DNA from: Phalacrocorax aristotelis
Taxonomy: Eukaryota > Chordata > Aves > Suliformes > Phalacrocoracidae
Assembly (NCBI RefSeq): GCF_949628215.1
Contig: NC_134278.1
Coordinates: 40,111,691-40,175,690, forward strand
Direction of reading: 5' to 3'
DNA: 64,000 nt
Under the pieces are notes generated by a model. It ran no database searches, had not been told where the DNA came from, and worked only from the letters and a program-made list of their open reading frames with translations. Within the stretch, counting starts at the first letter, position 1; every line of letters begins with the position of its first letter. Made by a program: the position numbers and the translations under genes. This document shows positions 47,941 to 59,861 of this stretch, piece after piece.

Positions 47941-50450
47941 TCACAGAATCACAGAATAGTAGAGGTTGGAAGGGACCTCTGGAGATCATCCCATCCAACG
48001 CCCCTGCTTGAGCAGGGACACCTAGAGCAGGGGGCACAGGAACGCATCCAGAGAAGGAGACTGCACAGCCTCCCTGGGCAGCCTGTTCCACTGCTCTGTT
48101 ACCCTCACAGCAAAGTTTTTCCTCATATTCAGGTGGAACTTCCTGTGTTCCAAAAAGTGCCCATTGCCCCTGTCCTGTCGCTGGGCACTAATGAAAATAG
48201 TCTGGCCCCACTCTCTTGAGACCCACCCTTTAGATATTTATAAGTATCGATTAGATCTCCCCTCAGTCTTCTCTTCCCCAGTCTGAACAAACCCAGGTCT
48301 CTCAGCCTTTCCTCTTAAGAGAGATGCTCCAGTCCCCTGAGCATCTTGGTAGCTCTCCCCTGGACTTGCTTAAGCAGTTCCCTGTCCTTAAACTGGTGGG
48401 CCCAAAACTGGACACAATACTCCAGATGTGGCCTCGCTAGGTCACAGTAGAGGGGGAGGATAACCTCCCTCGACCTGCAGGTCACACTCCTTTCTATGCA
48501 GCCCAGAATATTGTTGGCCTTCTTGGCCACAAGGGCACGTTGCTGGCTCAGGGTCAGCTTGTTGTCCACCAGCACTCCCAGCTCCTTCTCAGCAAAGCCA
48601 CTTTCCAGCAAGTCAACCACCAACCCCTACTGGTGCATGGGGTTGTTCCTCCCCAGGTGCAGGACCTTGCACTTGCTCTTGTTGAATTTCATCAGGTTCC
48701 CCTTGGCCCAGCTCTCCAGCCTGTCCAGGTCTCGTTGGATGGCAGCACAGCCTTCTGGTGTATCAGCCACTCCTCCCAGCTTGGTATCATCAGCAAACTT
48801 GCTGAGGTTATACTCTATCCCATCATCCAGGTCATTGATTAATATATTGAACCAGGCTTGACCCAGTACAGAGCCCTAAGCAACACCACTAGTTACGGGC
48901 CTCCAACCAGACTCTGTCCGATTGATCACAACCCTCTGAGCTCTGTCATTCAACCAGTTCTCTATCCACCTCACTGTCCACTCATCCAACCCACACTTCC
49001 TTAGCTTGACTATGAGGATGTTGTGGGAGACAGTGCCAAAAGCCTTGCTGAAGTCAAGGTAAACAACATCCACTGCTCTCCCCTCATATACCCAGCCAGT
49101 CATGCCATCATAGAAGGCTATCAGGTTGGTCAAGCATGATCTCCCCTTGGTGAATCCGTGTTGACTGTTTCTGATAACCTTCTTGTCCTCTACATGCCTG
49201 GAAATGACCTCCAGGATGAACCGCTCCATCACCTTTCCAAGGATGGAGGTGAGGCTGACTGGCCTATAGTTTCCCAGGTCCTCCTTTTTGCCCTTTTTGA
49301 AGATTGGAATGACATTTGCTTTCCCCCAGTCCTTGGGCACCTCTCCTGTCCTGCACGACCTTTCAAAGATGATGGAGAGTGGCTCTGCAAGAACATCCGC
49401 CAGCTCCCTCAGCGCTCGCAGGTGCATCCCATCGGGGCCCATGGATTTGCGAGGATCCAGTTTGCCTAGGTGATCTCTGACCCAATCCTTCTCAACCGAT
49501 GGTAAGTCTTCCTTTCTCCAGATTTTTTCTCTCCTCTGGGGGCTGGGATGCCTGAGGGCCAGCCTTAGCAGTGAAGACTGAAGCAAAGAAGGCATTCAGT
49601 AACTCTGCCTTCTCTGCATCCTGCATCACCAGGGCCCCTTCCTCTTTCAGCAGTGCGCCCACTGTATCCCCAGCCTTCCGTTTACTACTGCTGTATTTAA
49701 AGAAGCCCTTCTTGTTACCTGTGACATGCATTGCCAGATTTAATTCCGAGTGGGCCTTGGCCTTCTTCGTTGCATCTCTGCACACCCTGACAACATTCCT
49801 ATACTCCTCCCAAGTGACCAGTCCCTTTTTCCACATACTGTGAGCCTCCCTCTTCCATTTGAATTTCTCTAGAAGCTCTTTGGTCATCCATGCAGGTCTC
49901 ATGGCTCCTCTACTTGACTTCTTCCTCCTGGGGGTGCACTGATCTTGAGCTCAGAGGAAGTGGTCCTTGAATACTGTCCAGCTCTCTTGGATCCCCCTGC
50001 CTTCTAGAGCCCTAACCCTTGGGATTCCCCCAAGCAGGTCTTTGAAGAGGCCAAAGTTGGCCAACTTGAAGTCCAGGGCTGTCACCCGACTCATAGCCCT
50101 GCTTCTACCTCGCAGTGTCCTAAACTTGACCATCTCATGGTCACTGCAGCCAAGGCTACCCCCAACTCTCACATCCTCAACCCGGCCTTCCTTGTTCATT
50201 AATATAAGGTCAAGCAGCACATCTCACCTCGTTGGCTCCTCCACCACTTGCATCAAAAGGTTGTCCTCGATGCTTTGAGGGAACCTTCTGGATCGTGCAT
50301 GGCTCGCCATGTTGCTTTTCCAGAAAATATCAGGGTGGCTGAAGTCCCCCACGAGAACCAGGGCCTGTGATTGCAAGGCTACTTTCATCTGCCTGTAGAA
50401 GGCCGCATTGACTTCCTCTTCATGATCAGGTGGCCTGTAGTAAACACCTA
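47941..50450 (-). mobile_element. CR1 LINE, long 5'-truncated copy (copy 2)
   Basis: A minus-strand CR1 of about 2.5 kb. The 3' terminal repeat at the low-coordinate end reads ATTCTGTGATTCTGTGATTT on the element strand. It retains the 434 bp missing from copy 1, including the reverse transcriptase FADD box. It is truncated within the endonuclease domain (YRPPDH) at 50,450, where an almost pure A tract (on the element strand) adjoins it. From 48,860 to 50,227 it aligns with copy 1 without a single indel (constant offset 40,987). The central part is more than 99% identical, while both flanks within the element are only about 90% identical. Confidence 0.95.
48248..50450 (-). pseudogene. CR1 ORF2 endonuclease/reverse transcriptase pseudogene (copy 2)
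   Basis: Recognisable in order on the minus strand are endonuclease YRPPDH and LVGDFSHPDIFW (50,224-50,450) and SDHEMVKF (49,951-50,220). The linker follows (49,492-49,902), whose 136-codon frame is identical to that of copy 1. The RT comes next (49,595 downward) with LDFSKAF and, after motif B, the catalytic FADDTKLGG (codons at 48,786-48,797), then LGVLVDNKLT and the thumb region (48,315-48,623). Lesions are in-frame TGA at 50,224-50,226 and 49,951-49,953, a frameshift near 49,567, a TAG within motif B (PQG changed to A-stop-G, 48,876-48,878) and a TAG at 48,627-48,629. It is not functional. The first three lesions are shared with copy 1. Confidence 0.9.
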
Positions 50451-50453
50451 CTC

Positions 50454-50479
50454 TTTTTTTTTTTTTCTTTTTTTTTTTT
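50454..50479. repeat. T-rich tract at the CR1 5' junction
   Basis: Thirteen T, one C and twelve T. It lies directly at the point where copy 2 stops resembling CR1, so on the element strand it is an A-rich run immediately upstream of the truncated 5' end. Confidence 0.9.
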
Positions 50480-53082
50480 CTCCCTGTTTTTGGCAAGAGT
50501 CTGCAGAGAAAATCAACAATGTTTCCAAGCTAAAAGGTATTGTTACAAACGAGTTAAAATTCGAAGGGTGGAGAAGACATGTCAAAATAATCTGGCAAAG
50601 CTGTGAGACTGGGTCTTGGGGAGAAAGGGTATCTCCACTCTCTTGCTTTCAGTTCGATCAGGAAACTATGTCAGCTCCAGGTCCCAACTTCTGCTCCTGC
50701 AGGTCACAACAATTCATCTGAGCAGAGCTTGCCATCCATGGCTGTTTCCAAAGGTGTAAATCTGTCAAACTCCACCCTGCTTAGGTGCAAAATTTGCTGT
50801 ATTTTTAAGAGTGGTGCTGCTGTCCTAGTGCATGCCTCTTGGGGAGTTTAATAAAGCCTGTTGCAGTCCATGACACATGGTTTCGTCAGGCCAAGGTGAT
50901 CCTTCCTCCATGCCACTACTCACAATACAATCTCACAGCAGGTTGCCCTATGCAGAAGTCACACCTTAGTTTCTAAACCTGGTGCTCATTCTTCCATTTC
51001 ACCATCTACAATTCAAAAATCCCATCGCCAGTTTAACACCATGTGTCTGAGACTGCTGAAACATGGTTAAGGAGATTTAGATGCACAGCTCTGTCAATAA
51101 ATCTCCTAGATAGATTTGATAATCAGCCTTTATGCACAGCTCCAAGTTATTTTGAATAGAGGAATACTGGAAAATAATCAGAAAAAGAAATTAATTGTAA
51201 GTGACTTCCTTTCCTGTGCCTCCAGATTGGGGGACACTGTGGGTAGACACCTCTGAGTAAAGCTGTTCTAAATTGAATAAATTGCTGGCTTTGGGGGTTA
51301 TAATATGAGGCTGGCAAAAAATCTGTTTAAAAATCCCATCAAGATGTTGAAATCCTAATCCAGAACGCAGCAGGACTGGCATGAGCTCCTGCCAGCACAC
51401 CTGGCTGCAGCAGCTGTCTTGTGGACCACCGTACCCTGATGTAGCTACGTTTCTGCCTACCTGCATTTGCCATTCAGATATCCAGGGCAGATTGCCAGCT
51501 CCTTGCTCAAGTGACACCATGGGAGGCAGTGGGATAAAATTAAATCACTGTTGGGGGACAGAGACAAAGCGTGGCGAGGGCATGACTGCCACAGCTGGAC
51601 AACATCCAGCTTCAGCCTGCAGGGCCTCCAGAAGAGTTACGAAGCCAGGTATTTTTTAAGAACTAACAAAAACTGTTGCATTCAGCAGAGAAGCTGTGCT
51701 GCTTCTGCAAAAGCAGAGGGCTCCTGTGGAGATGTTTGCTACCAGCTGCTAGTATACAGTCATAGGGCCTTAGCTGAAAATGAAAAGGCATATTTGAAGC
51801 CAGTTGTGCTGAATACTTTATCTTGATTATTTTAAGCATTTGTAGTAATTGTACTGTAACCCTCATTTTCATTGATGTGGTGATTTTTGCAAATTGTTAA
51901 CAATTACAGGTCACCTTTGAGATGGAAGCATCTTAGCGTTTGTTGTAAAAGCTTTTTAAGAGTAATTCACATCTTATTTACTCCATCACCAGATCATTTC
52001 ATGTGCTAATGTACTGGGAATGTCAAGCTCTGGTCATAATAGCAGAGTTTTCCTTCTACTTGTTTTTATTCCCCTGCAAATATAACAAAGGCAAGAACTG
52101 TCTTAGGCGTGCCTGATCACATGCATTAAATTAGCTCCCTTTTGGCCTCCTAAGGCATAAACACCCGGAACTGCAAGGACTCTAGGAAACTGCCATGGCT
52201 TATATCTGAGAGGGCAGCACCTTGCACACTTGGCTCACGGCTTAGCCTCAGAGCCCACACCCATGCTAGCCCTACGCTGGCAGTTGTTGAGGGTGATTCA
52301 CTGGCAACTAAATACATGTCTAATTTTCAGCAAGGAAGCAGCCCCAGCAACTGCCTCCAGAAGTATTGCCGAATTACCTGTTAGGCCTGTGCTTAAGACT
52401 TTCTGAATTTAGGTTTATATTGCAGCAAGGCTCCAACAAACGGTCTTGGGAAAACTGGGACAGGGGAATTTGGGAGTGATTCTTCCAAAATTTGGGGAAA
52501 AATTGAAATCTTTCCACTAGCTGCCAAGAGCTATGTATTAGGTCTGTGAAAGAAGGTATGAAGTGATATCAAGAGGACACATGTCTGCATGTCTGTGAAC
52601 TGGAGTCAGTGCGACAACAAAGCTTCCATGTAGCCCCAGGAAGAGTACACAAGGGCACACTGAAGACATCCAGGATACACAGGAGGACAACCCTAGGACA
52701 GAATTATATCTTAAGAGGGAATTTTTCAATTTGCTAATCTTTCTCTAAAGAGCCACAATGAACTAGCAGTACTTGATGGTGCTGTGACTGGGCTGGAGGC
52801 ACCCAAGGGATAGGTTCATCCCTCTGCCGAAGGCTCCAGTGTGTCAAGGACCAGGCACTTGGACAAAGGGTGGCTTGATCCCAGACAACCCAACAAGCAA
52901 TCATTTTAGTTACTCTCACCATACAGATGGAGTAATTTAGTCAGCGACCCATGCATGTTGACAAACCCTGCAAACCAGGCTGTTTTTGATTAAGTACCCA
53001 AGAATGGTTTCAGTTGCCTGATATGAGACCTTGGCAGATAAGGAGCCTATGGTGACTTGGCCAAACCACTCCATCACTACAT

Positions 53083-53108
53083 CATATAATTTGATACATA
53101 TAATTTGA
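53083..53108. repeat. 14-bp-period tandem duplication
   Basis: catataatttga occurs twice, separated by ta, giving a 14-base period. It is a slippage-type repeat in AT-rich sequence. Confidence 0.8.
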
Positions 53109-54723
53109 CCCTCTGTAATCCATCAGAGTTCATCTATCTCAACTAAAAATGACCTTGTACATGAATATATGAAAATCTAATGCTGTCCCATTTTCTAGTT
53201 CCACTATTTCCATAAATTAAATGTGTTCAGCAGAAGATTGGGAATATATAAGTGAAAGGAATCCGTTCTCTGCCCTTTTAGACTGACAAAAAATTGTAGC
53301 AGACTGCAACTAAAAAGTAGTCATAACTTGTGAGTCACAAAAGACCCCAGGGTGAACACAATTAAAAAAGAGAATTAATGGTATATTGTCTATGTATGTC
53401 AGAACTGCAGGCAGACACTGAAGTGTCAATAACTTGAAGTAAGAGTGGTTGTTGTTGCTGCTCAATTTTTTTCAGACTACTCCAACATCTTGTGCAAAAT
53501 AATTTCAACAGCTTCCATCTCTGAGGAAATATGTAGGCAAAATTTACTGCTATAAGCATATATTCAAGAGAAGGACAGAGTAATGCTCTGTGCTAATCCC
53601 TATCAGCATACTGTTGAATTGTCAGTGTGACTGGATGATGTACGTAGTGTCTGAAAAAACACTGGTTTTCTATTGTTGGTTATATGGCTTTTTTTCACAC
53701 AAGTTTCACCACTGTAGCAGAATACCAGATAGAGTGGACTTACATCGGTTTCAGTGGAGATATGGACTGGAATAACCAGTCAGTATAATAATGCTGCACA
53801 GGGGCGCAGGGATGAAGACATGACAGGTCATAGTAAGATCAGTAGTACAGCAGCATCATTAACCTTTTTCTTTTCTGCACTAAATTTCCACAGACAAGAG
53901 CATTAGTAATTTTAACTTTGATTGAGAACAGCAATTATCCACTCATGGCATGTGGGAGCAAACAGGCACTTGGATAAATCACAAAAAAAAGAAAACCACT
54001 TAGCATGCTTCTTTCCTCAATAACACCTTTTTCTGAAGGTACAAGGCTGAGTGCTGTAGGGAGAGTGTGTGTGAAGAGAAAAGCAAGGGTGCAACAGCCC
54101 GCTGAAGTGTGCTCAAGGTCAGCCCCTCTCACAGAAGACCAAGAGGTCACGTTTGACTTAGAAGGTATTCTGATATGTTTAAAAAATTTAAGTAATTAAA
54201 TAATTCAGTGAATGAAATCTATCAGGATTCTAATGCAGTGTTAATGGGGTCTTTCAGGAATCATGATCAGCTTCATAAGCGACATAACTGAAGCCATTAG
54301 CAACCTCATCCAAGAGTAATCATCCATCAAAGGTGAGTGCCTGCACATCCACGATGCAGAGGAGCATGAGGAGTAGCACAAATATTCCTGCTTGCAACCG
54401 CTGCAGTGGGGCAGGTATGAATATCCTCTGAATTGCCTCATTTTCCTCCTACAGGCAGTCAGCCCAGGAGTATGTTTGCCACTGTTCAGCAATGGATGAA
54501 GTGGGCAGCGACTCTACCAGCATGAGTATGAGGGAGATCATCTTCTCCACAACCAGTGCTGCTCCAGCAGATCACTAGGTGAGAAGCAAGTCAAACTGAT
54601 TTGAAACATGGAGTACCTCTCACATTGTCATTAAGAGGAAGACTTGCTGGACGGTCTCCATGAAGCCTCAACACTGTTTTGGACTGCTATTTCCTATCAA
54701 GGGTGCAAGCAGAGCCAACGTGA

Positions 54724-54750
54724 TAAAAGACAACTAGGAGTTGTCTTTTA
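54724..54750. repeat. Perfect hairpin (11-bp stem, 5-nt loop)
   Basis: Arms taaaagacaac and gttgtctttta pair perfectly around tagga. The sequence is neither a simple repeat nor followed by a T tract. The stem is shorter than that of a typical microRNA precursor, and pairing does not extend beyond the arms. Confidence 0.75.
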
Positions 54751-56981
54751 GAGGGCTCCAGCTGCTCCTCTAACATTGCTAGGGCAGCCTATAGAATAAA
54801 TATCCAACTCCTGCTAACACCTACTGGATGTATCTTCTATGCCAAGGCCTCTGGAAAGGACCTCAACTGGAGGAGTTTCGGCCCTTCATCTGTGCTGTGT
54901 AGAATCCAGCAATAAATCACTCTGATATGAAGGTCTAATATAGTTAATAGAGCATATAAACCTGTCTACTGTGTTTCATCATATTTAATTTGCTGCAGCA
55001 ACCTGAGCCATCCAAGCTGTTTCAGCCTCCCTTTTACAGCCCTCCAGTGCCCTGAGAGATGCTCTCCCAGCTGAGGAGTCCCCGTGTCACCAGCACCTCT
55101 GTGTCAACAGAGCGGTGCAATGCCTCCAGAGCATTCAGCTGCTTCTTGCCCTCCAGCATGGTCCCAAGTTTAGCAGCTCCTTCATCACTGGAGGGAGAGC
55201 CAGGAGGGAACCCATGGCCTGGCCATTCCTGCAAAGAGTGGGCAAGCAGGAGGGCAACACCAGCCTTTGGCAGCCCACAGCTGCAACCTCTTCTGGGTCA
55301 CGAGCTTTGGGAGTGCTTGGGCTGTGCGGCAGGTTGGTGCATCTCTCTGGTGATTTCTCCAGACACACCTCCTGTGATGTTTTGTGGTTTGTGAGGGATA
55401 TGATTCACTACCCTGGCAGCCTACTGTGCTGCCTGTGCCCCATGATAGTGCATAGCGGGAGAGTAGTGACTCACCAGTCCCCCACAGCCCACGGGATGGT
55501 GGGACTTAATTTCTCACAGGGACTGGGGTCTAGTCCATGCCTCCCAGCCTTTGGTCAAATTGGATCACGTGCCTCAGCTTGGGGCACATGGCTGTGGCAA
55601 AACAGGGATGTTAGGATGAAGGCAACAGACCTACCTTAAGCTTATCTAAGAAAAGCCACTGTTATGTTAGCTGCCTGCCCAAATGATCATACTCATGCCT
55701 TTCAATAAATACAAAGCATGCTGCTGAACCTTTGGTGGCTGTTTTTTCACTTAAATTAATTTATGACCATAATTAACATACAAAATAATTTAAAACACTT
55801 ATGTTGCGTAAGCTGTCACAATTATTGTCATGAGAGCATGTCCTGTAGCTAGTCTTAGATGGCAGGCATAATTCAAAACTATTTGTTGTCCACTCTGTGA
55901 CCTAACCATGGAAGGGGACAAAGTGAATACAGAAGTATGGAAAAAAAGGATGGCAACAGAAAATAGAGGGCAACTGGTGGAATGCCCACAAACTGAGCCT
56001 AGGTGCCTCATCTCTGCATTTTGCAGTCCTTCCAAGGAGGTTGCCTTTGGTTTTGGACAAAAGGTTTAGAGCACCGCTGCAGAGGACAGCTGTCACCACA
56101 ACCGCACTCACTGCATTTGTAGGCTGTGATTTTGGCCATACCCCAGCAGTGCAAAATGCAGCACTGGCACAACGCTGGGGCTGACAGGACTATGAAAGCA
56201 GCAGCTAGAAAACGCTGCAGTGTCCCATGCTCTACAACAAGAAGAACACTTTTGCTGCAGTAAGATTCAATATTAGCTGCTATAGGAAGCGTATTTGCTC
56301 ACTTCCAAGTTTGGTTATTGGTTACCAGTACTGAACATAGTAGAGTCTTGATTCCTGCTGGTACTGTTAGGGATGGCATGTACAGTGTCAACTGAGAATG
56401 ATACGTTAAAGAGCTTAAGCTGGGAAAGGGGTGAAGACCTTATCTGCTTTCTGGAGCCTGATCTTGAGTCAAGATCAGATTGTCAATGATTGGTATACCA
56501 ATTCAGAGGATGCTAAGTATTGGTAGTGAGTTTATGGAGCTACCACACCCTGAAAACTAGGCAGTTTTGCAAATTAACTTTATACATTTGTAGCAGTGGT
56601 CAGATAATGCATTCCTGTGAGACATTGTGTAAGGAACTAAGTACACTCTGGAAGTTACTGGGTGTGAATGTATGAGACCAACACATCTGAGGATAGCTGG
56701 AAGTTAAATTAATCTCTGTTGAGAACTGACAGAGGAAAGATGTTTTGTGTTCCGTAACTGTAGATTTTTCCTTGTGTGCCACTGGTCTTCAGTAATAAAG
56801 TTGGCAAAAGTGATAGCCCTAGAATAAAGCAAAAAGCTTTCTTTTGTAAATCAAAGTTTCAGAGAGCTCTTGCTTGTAATGTACCCACAGCAGTACCCAC
56901 AAGCAGCATTTTACGGCTGTATTTCATAAATGCAGTTCACTTTTACACAAAGCAGAGAAATGGATAGATGATGTTTGTGGT

Positions 56982-56996
56982 AAAAAAAAAAAAAAA
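56982..56996. repeat. 15-base A homopolymer
   Basis: A15 followed by gggaaaagaaaagc. Low-complexity sequence, with no retrocopy recognised upstream. Confidence 0.85.
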
Positions 56997-58800
56997 GGGA
57001 AAAGAAAAGCAATGCTCAAATGATGGTAAAAGTTGGCCCTTCTTGGATGCTTCCATTACAAATCTTTCACTGTGTGCTTTAGTACTGGGATTTGGTGGTA
57101 GAGGTGGTGGTTCTGGCATATTGACACAAAGCAGGTGTACAGGCTGAAAAAATGGTTTCATTTTTCCACTTTCTGGGTGAATCTTTAGCATTTCTGTGCT
57201 GTGTTGTCCAAAGTGGTGGTGCCATTACGGGGCAAGAGTCAACACCTAATTAAGATCATTGCTATGGAGAAGTCTGATTTCCTGCCTCTCAGTTCTCACC
57301 CTCTGCAGCTACTCGTATTTTCCCTCTGGGCTGAAAATTCCCATTTTTCAGCCTCCATGTGACTTTTTGCAAGTCTGAACAAGAATGTCAGCTCCTTCAG
57401 TTTTGCTAGCAGAGAAAAAGTTGTATTTCTCCTGCACAATGCAAGCACTTGCCCAGCTCAGAAGTGACTGAAGGCAGCAACTTCGAACTGCTGGGCTCTA
57501 TCATTCCTAGAGCAGCAGAGGAAGAAACAAGTCCAGCTGAAATAAGGGAGATCATTCAGCTCAAAGTGCTTTGTACTTATGAGCAATATATTGCCTGCTC
57601 ACATTGGATTTTTCTGCATATGTTCTTGCAGGTTCTTGCCATAGGGCAGTCCAAGAGGGCTAAGCATGTGCAGATCCAGCCACCTCAATTCAGGATTCTT
57701 CAGAGTCATTTCTATTCAGGGTGTCTGGTGGGAGAGCAAGTATAAACACCTCATTCATTTCAAGAGGTGCAATAGCAAGGTCCAAGAGGTTAAGAAGAAA
57801 TTAGGCTGACTGTTAAGATACCGAGCTAAACACAAAGGGTGTATGAATATCTGCAAGCATTGGCTTGCTGTGGTTCTAGTGATGTGTCACTCCACATGAC
57901 TGAAGCAGGATGCTCATGCTTTGCTGTAGTGTGGTATTCACCAACCATTTGTCGGGCTAACCAAACCTCCTCTTGGCACACCAAGAAGTTGGAATTCATC
58001 TCATCACACATTTGTCATCTTAAAGTTGAGAGTCCCATTTGAAATGTTCATCTAGCTACCTGCAAGAAGTAGAGAGGGATAGGTGTCTCAAGCAGGTGTC
58101 TCAGCTAATCCTGAAAAGGGGTTTAAGACAGGAAGAATAAATTGCCCTCCAGAGATACCTTCGTCTTGTCTTTTACTATAGAAGGAGCCTACACAGCAAG
58201 TTTAGACTAGAAGCTTAAAACAGAGCTTTCTAAATGTTGGTAGGAAGATTTCCACCAAATAGTAATGGTAGGAACTATTCTGTGCCTATCAATAAAGCTT
58301 GCTCCATCTTGAGTTCAATGGCTTTAATATTCCGATCAAAATTCTACATTGCATACTTGATGCTATAGTTCTCACTGGCCAGACTTCCTGGGTGTACATG
58401 ATTGTGAAGAGCAGGTGGGGCAATGGAGGAAGAAAACCTGGCCTTCAACCCCAGCTCTTCCAGGACCTCTTTGTGTGACTGGAGAAAACACTTCACCTCT
58501 CTGCCCCTCAGCTTGTCCAGCGATAAAAAGAGACATTGGTACTGTTTTATGCTCAGTCAAGATCCTCAGAGCAGTCATCAACTTCAGTGATATTGTGAGT
58601 TTTGAGAAGTGCTTCTGCTCATTGCTAGGGACCAGAGGACATTATTCTCTACCACCTCTCAAACCTACATACACAACTTAGCAGTGATTTGGGCATCCTA
58701 GGAAATTATACTGGAGCGACGGACTCTGCAAGACTCATCTGTTGGCCTAGCCTGAAGATGTTGATGCCCAGACTGACAGACAGGCTGCCATGTTCTTCAC

Positions 58801-58836
58801 CAGCTACCAGAAAGCATGCAGCTACCAGAAAGCAAG
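58801..58836. repeat. 18-bp tandem duplication
   Basis: Two units, cagctaccagaaagcatg and cagctaccagaaagcaag, differ at one base. A partial unit (caccagctaccag) starts just before. The duplication is recent or slippage-derived. Confidence 0.9.
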
Positions 58837-59847
58837 CCTAGCCCAAGCCATCTCAAGCCCTCTCTTTGTCTGAAAAGACCAAATGCAGACCACCCACTTA
58901 TAGAGGTGGCAGAGGCAGATAAACAGATATGAGGGAAAATCACCTTTTAGCTACCAGGCCCTATATTTTCTGCAAAGGTTTCTCACACCGTACATTACCT
59001 GTCTGGTTACTAATTTAGGAAATTAACTCATACATACATTCTGGGGATCCAGGTCATCTATACCTCTATAATAAGCTGTCATCAGAGAGGATTTCTGCTT
59101 GGGGACAGATATTTCTGTTTATTTCCTAAATGATTGGTTTGGATCTATTGATTTCTGAATTCTAAATTCCTCACCATGAGTGGTACCATGTCAGCCCAGA
59201 AATAAACAGGCACAAGAATCCCAGCAGCTCCTTTTCTTACCCCAGTTCTGCTCTGTTACATTGCTATAATGCCCCAGAGTTTCCACTATGTGAACAAGGA
59301 ATATTACCTTGCACAAATTTTGACAGGAAAAGTTACTGACTCTGGTAGGTTTTCAGGACCATGATGTTCAGAAACTAACTTTCTGTCCAGTTAGTGTCAC
59401 TCAGGTCAGTATGTGCTTGCTTTGGAGATAGAGAAGAAGATTTGCCTAGTGAGCAATGTCCACGTTTAATGGAGCAGGAGCAGTGTCAGGCCTGGCAGCC
59501 TGTCCAGAAAGGATTAGTAATGCTGCCTGAGTGGACGCTGTCCATCATCTCTAACTGCAAGCAATGCTGGACTGTGTGTTAGCTGCAAGCCGATGGAACG
59601 TGGAAAGGAAGATAGCAAGTCTTCCCACGTGGGACAAGGAAGCTTCTAATGCTGCATAAGCATTATTCAGCCCTTGCTGGGGCAAGCAGGGGTCACACAA
59701 TGTTGGCTCCTTTCCTTTTGTCATCTCGGGGGCAGGTGAGCCAGCATGGTTGTAGCATTCATGATCAGAGATCAAAAATCCTGAGGGTTTTCAGTAAGTA
59801 TTTCAGTAAGCAGACTGGCTATACGATTTCATGGTAATTGTGTATGT

Positions 59848-59861
59848 ACACACACACACAT
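59848..59861. repeat. Short (ac)n microsatellite
   Basis: About seven CA units flanked by tgtatg and taaatacg. It is short, and polymorphism is possible. Confidence 0.8.

Noticed and set aside
55115..55639. 174-codon plus-strand ORF
   Set aside because: It lies in locally GC-rich sequence with competing minus-strand ORFs over the same bases. It has no domain, signal or splice context, and I could not support it as a gene.
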